Of a DNA stretch of 64,000 nucleotides, positions 58,847 to 64,000 are shown piece after piece. Both the position numbers and the translations under genes were made by a program. The stretch comes from Blattabacterium cuenoti (lineage in GTDB: Bacteria; Bacteroidota; Bacteroidia; Flavobacteriales; Blattabacteriaceae): positions 558,001 through 622,000 of the forward strand of contig NZ_CP059206.1 of NCBI RefSeq assembly GCF_014252015.1. The letters run 5' to 3'. Below the pieces are notes generated by a model, which did no database searches, was not told the DNA's origin, and saw only the letters and a program-made list of their open reading frames with translations. Each line of letters starts with the position of its first letter. The stretch's first letter is position 1.

Positions 58847-58878
58847 TTTGTAATAGGAAAAATAATGTTGTAAACTTG
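58847..58878 (+). promoter_or_regulatory. Probable Bacteroidota-type promoter for the tRNA at 58899
   Basis: TTTG (58847-58850) followed after 20 bases by TAAACTTG (58871-58878), one mismatch from TAnnTTTG. The spacing and the 20-base distance to the tRNA 5' end suit a -33/-7 promoter. This is the best promoter match I found. Confidence 0.5.
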
Positions 58879-58898
58879 CACAGTTTCCATTTTTTATA

Positions 58899-58972
58899 GG
58901 TCCCATAGCTCAGTTGGTTAGAGCACCTGACTCATAATCAGGGTGTCGCTGGTTCAAATCCAGCTGGGACCA
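58899..58972 (+). tRNA. tRNA with CAT anticodon (Met or lysidine-type Ile)
   Basis: A 74-base cloverleaf with perfect acceptor pairing GGTCCCA / TGGGACC, D-arm GCTC...GAGC, anticodon stem CCTGA / TCAGG with loop CTCATAA, and T-loop TTCAAAT. Discriminator A, no encoded CCA. Elongator Met is most likely. It is convergent with tRNA-Arg at 58984. Confidence 0.92.
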
Positions 58973-58983
58973 TTCAAATTTAG

Positions 58984-59058
58984 TAACCGGGGAGGGATTC
59001 GAACCCACAACTTACAGTTTAGGAAACTGTTGTTCTATCCTATTTGAACTACCCAGTC
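58984..59058 (-). tRNA. tRNA-Arg (CCT anticodon), overlapping the 3' end of rpmA
   Basis: On the minus strand, acceptor arms GACTGGG / CCCGGTT pair (two wobbles). The anticodon stem is ACAGT / ACTGT and the loop TTCCTAA, giving anticodon CCT. T-loop TTCGAAT; no encoded CCA. Bases 1-10 of the tRNA are also the last codons and stop of rpmA (59049-59058). Confidence 0.9.
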
Positions 59059-59312
59059 TGAGTTTCTATAATAGAAACAATAGATTTATTATTTCTTATC
59101 TTTTTAAAAGAAACATAGCCATTTTTTATAGCGTACAAGGTATGATCTTTTCCTATTCCCACATTTTTACCAGGATGATGTTTTGTTCCTCTTTGACGAA
59201 CTATGATATTACCAGAATTTGCGTATTGGTTTCCGTATATTTTAATTCCTAATCTTCTTCCTACTGAATCTCTTCCATTTCTAGAACTTCCAGAACCCTT
59301 TTTATGAGCCAT
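59049..59312 (-). CDS. rpmA: 50S ribosomal protein bL27
   Basis: The 87-residue bL27 has [20 protein letters not shown] and the conserved [15 protein letters not shown], and begins without the N-terminal extension that needs cleavage in some phyla. The C-terminus ends ...IIETQTG. Its last codons (ACT GGG) and TAG stop lie inside the tRNA-Arg gene on the same strand. RNase P cleavage of a joint transcript would remove the stop codon. It follows rplU by 6 bases in the normal rplU-rpmA operon. Confidence 0.96.
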   Translation of the reverse strand: MAHKKGSGSSRNGRDSVGRRLGIKIYGNQYANSGNIIVRQRGTKHHPGKNVGIGKDHTLYAIKNGYVSFKKIRNNKSIVSIIETQTG

Positions 59313-59318
59313 ATTATT

Positions 59319-59639
59319 TTATTTTTTTTCCAAAAAAGAAATTATTTTTATTTTAGAAAATAAAGGTCTAAATCCATTTTTTACTTTATATCCTTTTCTT
59401 CTTTTTTTCTTAAAAATAAAAATCTTTTTCCCTTTTATATGTTGTAAAATTTCTATTTTGACATTTATTTTTTCTAAATAAGGATTTCCTAAAAAAATTT
59501 TTCCTTCTTTATAAAAGAAATAAACTTGATTTAATAATATTTTTTCTCCCACATTCGCAGAAACATGAGGAACATAAATATATTTATTTTCAATAAGTTT
59601 AAATTGTTTATCATTTATATTAACAATAGCATATATCAT
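59319..59639 (-). CDS. rplU: 50S ribosomal protein bL21
   Basis: A 106-residue bL21: MIYAIVNINDKQFKL at the start, then KKRRKGYKVKNGFRP, the conserved basic signature near the C-terminus. First of rplU-rpmA, with tRNA-Arg at the end of the unit. Confidence 0.93.
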   Translation of the reverse strand: MIYAIVNINDKQFKLIENKYIYVPHVSANVGEKILLNQVYFFYKEGKIFLGNPYLEKINVKIEILQHIKGKKIFIFKKKRRKGYKVKNGFRPLFSKIKIISFLEKK

Positions 59640-59653
59640 ATATATAATTTACT

Positions 59654-60898
59654 TTAATTTAATAATATTTTTTTTGCTTTTAAGATTCCTTCAAATAAAT
59701 AATCTATTTCTTTAAAAGTATTATATACAGAAAAACTAACACGAATCATTCCTGAAACTTTAAAAAAATTCATAAGAGGTTGTGCGCATAAATGTCCTGT
59801 TCTTACCGCAATTCCTAAACGATCTAAAACGCTACCTACATCAAAACAATGTAACTGATTTAAGTTAAATGAAATAATACCAGATCTTTTTGAAAGATCT
59901 TTGGTCTCTCCATATAATTGAATTCCATCTATTGAACTTAAACGTTGAATAGCATACATTAAAAGTTTTTTTTTGTAAGATTGAATATTTGATACTCCTA
60001 TTTTTTTTATAAAATCTATAGCATATCCCCATACAATAATTCCTTCTATATTTGGTGTTCCTGCTTCAAATTTAAATGGTAAATCTGAATAAGTTGTTTT
60101 ATTAAAACTTACATTTTTAATCATTTCGCCTCCAAATTGATAAGGATCTAATTTATTTAATATTTGATTTTTTCCATATAATATACCAATTCCAGTAGGG
60201 CCATACATCTTATGCGCAGAAAAAACATAAAAATCTACATTTAAATCTTGTACATCTAAATCTAAATTAGAAGGAACTTGAGCTCCATCAATTAGAACTA
60301 TAGCTCCATACTCATGAGATTTGTCAATAATGTTTTTAACAGGATTAATAATACCTAAAACATTAGATATATGGCTGATAGATACTATTTTTGTTTTTTT
60401 TGAAATTAAAAATTCAAAATCTTTTAATTTCAAAAAACCATTTTCGTAAATGGGTATTATTTTTAAAATAGCTCCTTTTTTTTTACATAGAATCTGCCAT
60501 GGAACTATGTTTGAGTGATGTTCTATCTGAGAAATAATAATTTCATCTCCTTTTTTTATAAAAGCGTCCATACTAGAAGCTACCAAATTAATCGATTCCG
60601 TAGTTCCTTTTGTAAATATAATTTCAGAAGAATGTTTTGCATTAATAAATTTTTGAATTTTTTTTCTTACATTTTCTACATGTAGAGTAGCTTTATGACT
60701 AAGGTAATGTAATCCTCTATGAACATTTGAATTCATAGTATAGTAATAGTTTTGGGATGCTTGAATAACCTCTATAGGTTTCTGAGTAGTTGCTGCATTA
60801 TCCACATAAACTAAAGGATTGGAATATATTTTTTTTTTCAAGATAGGAAATTGACTTCTTATTTTTTGTATTTCTTTTTCTGAAAACATATATTTCAT
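59654..60898 (-). CDS. sufS: SufS cysteine desulfurase
   Basis: Supplies sulfur from cysteine for Fe-S clusters. The 414-residue class V aminotransferase has VYVDNAATTQKP at the N-terminus, the PLP Lys in VFSAHKMYGPTG (about 228), and the active-site Cys in RTGHLCAQPLM (about 367). It overlaps sufD by 4 bases (ATGA). Either Met1 or Met4 could be the start. No separate sufE or sufU gene is seen in this window. Confidence 0.96.
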   Translation of the reverse strand: MKYMFSEKEIQKIRSQFPILKKKIYSNPLVYVDNAATTQKPIEVIQASQNYYYTMNSNVHRGLHYLSHKATLHVENVRKKIQKFINAKHSSEIIFTKGTTESINLVASSMDAFIKKGDEIIISQIEHHSNIVPWQILCKKKGAILKIIPIYENGFLKLKDFEFLISKKTKIVSISHISNVLGIINPVKNIIDKSHEYGAIVLIDGAQVPSNLDLDVQDLNVDFYVFSAHKMYGPTGIGILYGKNQILNKLDPYQFGGEMIKNVSFNKTTYSDLPFKFEAGTPNIEGIIVWGYAIDFIKKIGVSNIQSYKKKLLMYAIQRLSSIDGIQLYGETKDLSKRSGIISFNLNQLHCFDVGSVLDRLGIAVRTGHLCAQPLMNFFKVSGMIRVSFSVYNTFKEIDYLFEGILKAKKILLN

Positions 60899-62193
60899 AA
60901 ATGTTTAACTAATTTTTCCTTCATTTTTTTATATATAAATTGTTTCAATTCAAAAATATGAATAGAAACCAACATTTCCTCTAAAAATGATAATAATAAT
61001 AAAATCTTAGCTTTTTTTTCAGGAATTCCTCTTGATTGAAGATAAAATAACTCAGATTCTTGAATATTACCTACGGTACAACCATGTGAACATTTTACAG
61101 ATTCAGAATAAATCTCTAATTGAGGTTTGGCATATATATATGCTTCATCAGAAAGAAGAATATTCTGATTTTTTTGGAAAGCATTTATGTTTTTTATAGA
61201 TTCATTAATATTTATTCTTCCATTAAAAATTCCTCTTGACTTTTCACATAAAATATTTTTATACCATTGAAAACTATAAGAGTTTGAAAATAAATGTTTT
61301 ATATAAGTATGATGATCTACAAATTGTTTTCCTGACAAAAGAGAAATACCATATAAATAAGAATAAGTTTTTTCTCCTACAGAATAAAATTTTAAATTAT
61401 TTCTTATAAAATTTCCTTTAAAAGATAAAGTATAAACGGTACATTTACTATTCTTTTTTTGTTGAAAAAATGTATTGTCTACTACAGAAGTTTCTTCTAA
61501 ATCATTTTGCATTTTATAATAATCAATTATACTATGATTCATAGCATAAATTTCGCTTACAGAATTTATAAAAGCTAAATGTTTTTTTAAACATTTATAA
61601 TGTTCTATAATTTTAACATAGGAATGTTCCCCTACTACAATCAAATTTCTGTTATTTAACATAATTTTAGATTTTACACCTGTAGAAACATGCAATATTT
61701 CTATGGGATCATCTAAAATGATATTATTAGGAATATAAATATATGCCCCATCTTTTGATAAAAACGTATTTAAAGTATAAAAAGCATCATATTGATGTGA
61801 TAGTTTATCATAATAGTTTTTAATTTCATTTTCTTTTAATGATATTATATTTGATAAAATAATATTTTTTGCATGAACATAAGAAAGATCAGGGTTGTAT
61901 TTCCCATCTATAAAAATCAAAATCAAAGATTTCTTTTTCTTAAGAAAAGTTAATTCTTTTATTTTTCTATATTCTATATTCTTTATTTTTCCGCTTTTTG
62001 AGATAACATTATAATCTTGATTAATAATTGAATCAATATCCGTATTTTTCCATTCCTCATTTATAGAAGAAGGAAATCCTTTTTCATGGAAAGAATCAGA
62101 GTGTTTTCGTTTCAAATAAGATATATAAGTGTCTTCTTTTCTTGCATAAGAAAATTTATTAATTAATAAAGTTATTTTTTCTCTTAACTGCAT
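60895..62193 (-). CDS. sufD: Fe-S cluster scaffold protein SufD
   Basis: Partner of SufB in the SufBC2D scaffold. The 432 residues are diverged and Lys/Ile/Asn-rich. Conserved parts are EEWKNTDID near the N-terminus, SFKGNFIRNNLKFYSVGE, and the C-terminal SVKCSHGCTVGNIQESELFYLQSRGIP block holding the conserved His and Cys. It follows sufC by 32 bases. Confidence 0.93.
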   Translation of the reverse strand: MQLREKITLLINKFSYARKEDTYISYLKRKHSDSFHEKGFPSSINEEWKNTDIDSIINQDYNVISKSGKIKNIEYRKIKELTFLKKKKSLILIFIDGKYNPDLSYVHAKNIILSNIISLKENEIKNYYDKLSHQYDAFYTLNTFLSKDGAYIYIPNNIILDDPIEILHVSTGVKSKIMLNNRNLIVVGEHSYVKIIEHYKCLKKHLAFINSVSEIYAMNHSIIDYYKMQNDLEETSVVDNTFFQQKKNSKCTVYTLSFKGNFIRNNLKFYSVGEKTYSYLYGISLLSGKQFVDHHTYIKHLFSNSYSFQWYKNILCEKSRGIFNGRININESIKNINAFQKNQNILLSDEAYIYAKPQLEIYSESVKCSHGCTVGNIQESELFYLQSRGIPEKKAKILLLLSFLEEMLVSIHIFELKQFIYKKMKEKLVKHL

Positions 62194-62225
62194 TTAATTA
62201 ATTATATATGTTAGTTAAACAATTT

Positions 62226-62978
62226 TTATACTTTGTTTTTCACGATCCAATCATATCCTTCCTTTTCTAATTTTTCAGCTAATTTTTGATCTCCTGACTG
62301 AATGATTTTTCCATTGTATAGGATGTGGATGATATAGTCTGAAAAAATATAATCTAATAATCTTTTATAATGAGTAATAATTAAAACAGAATTTTTTTTG
62401 TTTCTAAAAGTATTAATTCCTTGAGCAACTATACGTAAAGCATCTATATCTAATCCTGAATCAACTTCATCTAAAACAGATAATAAAGGATCTAACATCA
62501 TCATTTGAAATATTTCATTACGTTTTTTTTCTCCTCCCGAAAAACCTTCATTCAAAGAACGATAAAAAAAATTTTTTTCAATCTTTAATAAAGAAGACTT
62601 TTCTTTTATTTTTAATAAAATATCTTTAGCTGACATTTTATTTATATTTTTTGCTTCACGAATTGAATTAATCGCTGTTTTTATGAAATTCATAATAGAA
62701 ACTCCTGGGATTTCTATTGGATGTTGAAAAGAAAGAAAAATTCCCAAATGAGCCCGTTCTTCTGGTGAAAAATTTCTTAAATTTTGATTTAAGAAATAAA
62801 TATTTCCCTCATTTATTGTATACTCTTTTTTCCCTGCTATTATAGAAGCCAGAGTACTTTTTCCAGAACCATTAGGTCCCATTACAACATGACACTCTCC
62901 TATATTTATTTTTAAATTAATTCCTTTAAGAATCTTTTTATTTTCTATAGAAGCATGTAAATTTTCTATACTTAACAT
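62226..62978 (-). CDS. sufC: Fe-S assembly ATPase SufC
   Basis: ABC-type ATPase driving the SufBCD scaffold. Walker A GPNGSGKST (about 35-43), ABC signature FSGGEKKR, Walker B and D-loop in LSVLDEVDSGLD, and the switch His in VLIITHYKRLL. Length 250 residues. Soluble, with no membrane part, as expected. Confidence 0.97.
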   Translation of the reverse strand: MLSIENLHASIENKKILKGINLKINIGECHVVMGPNGSGKSTLASIIAGKKEYTINEGNIYFLNQNLRNFSPEERAHLGIFLSFQHPIEIPGVSIMNFIKTAINSIREAKNINKMSAKDILLKIKEKSSLLKIEKNFFYRSLNEGFSGGEKKRNEIFQMMMLDPLLSVLDEVDSGLDIDALRIVAQGINTFRNKKNSVLIITHYKRLLDYIFSDYIIHILYNGKIIQSGDQKLAEKLEKEGYDWIVKNKV

Positions 62979-62993
62979 AACATAATTTTATTA

Positions 62994-64000
62994 TTATCCT
63001 ACAGATCCTTCTAAAGAAATTTCTAAAAGTTTTTTAGCTTCTACAGCAAATTCCATGGGAAGCTTTTTCAAAATTTCATTACTAAAACCATATACAATTA
63101 AAGAAATTGCTTTTTCTGTATTTATTCCTCTTTGATTACAATAAAAAATTTGATTCTCTCCAATTTTTGAAGTTGTTGCTTCATGTTCAACTTTAGAATT
63201 AGAATTATATACATGAATATATGGAAAAGTATGTGCCCCACATTGATTTCCAATTAATAAAGAATCGCATTGAGAAAAATTACGTGAATGAACAGCTTGA
63301 GAAGTAATTTTAACCAATCCTCTATAGCTATTTTGTGCTTTTCCAGCGGATATTCCTTTCGATATAATAACACTTTTAGTATGTTTTCCTATATGTATCA
63401 TTTTAGTCCCTGTATCTGCTTGTTGAAAATCTTTAGTTAAAGCTAAAGAATAAAATTGCCCCATGGAAAAATCTCCTTTGAGAATACAAGATGGATATTT
63501 CCAGGTGATTGAAGAACCAGTTTCCACTTGTATCCAAGATATTTTTGCTCCTTTTTCACATAAACCACGTTTTGTTACAAAATTAAAAACACCTCCTTCT
63601 CCTTTTTTATTTCCAGGAAACCAATTTTGAACGGTGGAATATTTGATTTCAGAATCTTCCAAAGCTATAATTTCTACAACAGCTGCATGTAATTGATTCT
63701 CTTTTCTTTGTGGAGCGGTACACCCTTCCAAATAACTTACGTAGGATTCTTTATCTGCAACAATTAAGGTCCTTTCAAATTGACCTGTATTATTTTCATT
63801 AATACGAAAGTATGTAGATAATTCCATAGGACAACGTACTCCTTTTGGAATATAACAGAAAGATCCATCTGAAAATACAGCTGAATTTAAAGCTGCATAA
63901 AAATTATCTTTTTTTGAAACGACTGAACCTAAATATTTTTTTACAATATCGGGATATTCCTTCAAAGCATCGTTGATTGAACAAAATATTATGCCTTGAT
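62994..64000 (-). CDS. sufB: Fe-S cluster scaffold protein SufB, cut by the window edge
   Basis: Core scaffold on which Fe-S clusters are built. The frame is open to the right edge, reading [15 protein letters not shown] before ...KKYLGSVV, so the true start lies beyond 64000; a TTG at 63965 is internal. About 335 residues are visible. [29 protein letters not shown] and the C-terminal [10 protein letters not shown] region are strongly conserved. It leads the minus-strand operon sufB-sufC-sufD-sufS. Confidence 0.97.
   Translation of the reverse strand, partial: QGIIFCSINDALKEYPDIVKKYLGSVVSKKDNFYAALNSAVFSDGSFCYIPKGVRCPMELSTYFRINENNTGQFERTLIVADKESYVSYLEGCTAPQRKENQLHAAVVEIIALEDSEIKYSTVQNWFPGNKKGEGGVFNFVTKRGLCEKGAKISWIQVETGSSITWKYPSCILKGDFSMGQFYSLALTKDFQQADTGTKMIHIGKHTKSVIISKGISAGKAQNSYRGLVKITSQAVHSRNFSQCDSLLIGNQCGAHTFPYIHVYNSNSKVEHEATTSKIGENQIFYCNQRGINTEKAISLIVYGFSNEILKKLPMEFAVEAKKLLEISLEGSVG

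Overview
This window looks like a piece of a strongly reduced, AT-rich Bacteroidota (Flavobacteriales) chromosome. By gene content, gene order and protein style it is most like Blattabacterium, the cockroach endosymbiont. By eye about three quarters of the bases are A or T. Flavobacterial hallmarks include a single-chain glycyl-tRNA synthetase, an LpxC-FabZ fusion, a very long SecA, an atpDC pair apart from the rest of the ATP synthase operon, a SpeA-type arginine decarboxylase with agmatinase, mevalonate-pathway isoprenoid synthesis, and possible TTTG / TAnnTTTG promoters. Genes are packed end to end. The longest gap without a gene is 186 bases (55283-55468), and I see no insertion sequence, prophage, CRISPR array, rRNA gene or defence island.

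Layout. 1-2938 (minus): bamA (cut by the window edge), uppS, nadK. 3084-5168 (plus): a frameshifted mevalonate kinase, rluB, aroQ. 5135-8851 (minus): engB, an alpha/beta hydrolase, rnc, fabF, acpP. 8942-17635: pckA, ribE, pdxA, atpCD, ribF and an AddB-like nuclease on mixed strands. 17629-21887 (minus): leuACDB. 22027-34557: a 519-residue unknown protein, a small membrane protein, tyrS, clpB, prfB, speA-speB, cmk-fabG-menD. 34554-40924: a SanA/YdcF-like protein, secA, a DUF2795-type protein, fmt, HU, pdxH. 40989-47211: a CAT-anticodon tRNA, dnaN-pheT, glyS, trxB and a lone HsdR-N-like protein. 47241-53613 (minus): gapA, lepA, tRNA-Arg, pth, sucD, efp, lpxC-fabZ. 53750-58767: a 45-codon membrane peptide, rpmH, an M14 peptidase, a CPBP protease, rnz, a LolC/E-like permease, rbfA. 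58899-64000: tRNA-Met/Ile, tRNA-Arg overlapping rpmA, rplU, and sufBCDS (sufB cut by the right edge).

The genes fit a nutritional symbiont. They make leucine, flavins, pyridoxal phosphate, menaquinone and polyamines, assemble Fe-S clusters, and run gluconeogenic and TCA steps (pckA, gapA, sucD) plus core translation, secretion and outer-membrane assembly.

I did not find a new multi-gene system. The notable signals are marks of genome erosion: (a) mevalonate kinase broken at an A10 tract where one extra A restores the frame; (b) an LpxC domain that has lost active-site residues while its fused FabZ domain stays intact, with no lpxA or lpxD beside it; (c) PheT missing the whole OB-fold tRNA-binding insert; (d) rpmA whose last codons and stop lie inside the 5' end of tRNA-Arg; (e) a SanA-like gene with no usable start codon; and (f) several long perfect inverted repeats inside genes. 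All identifications come from reading the sequence and from memory of these families; no database search was run.
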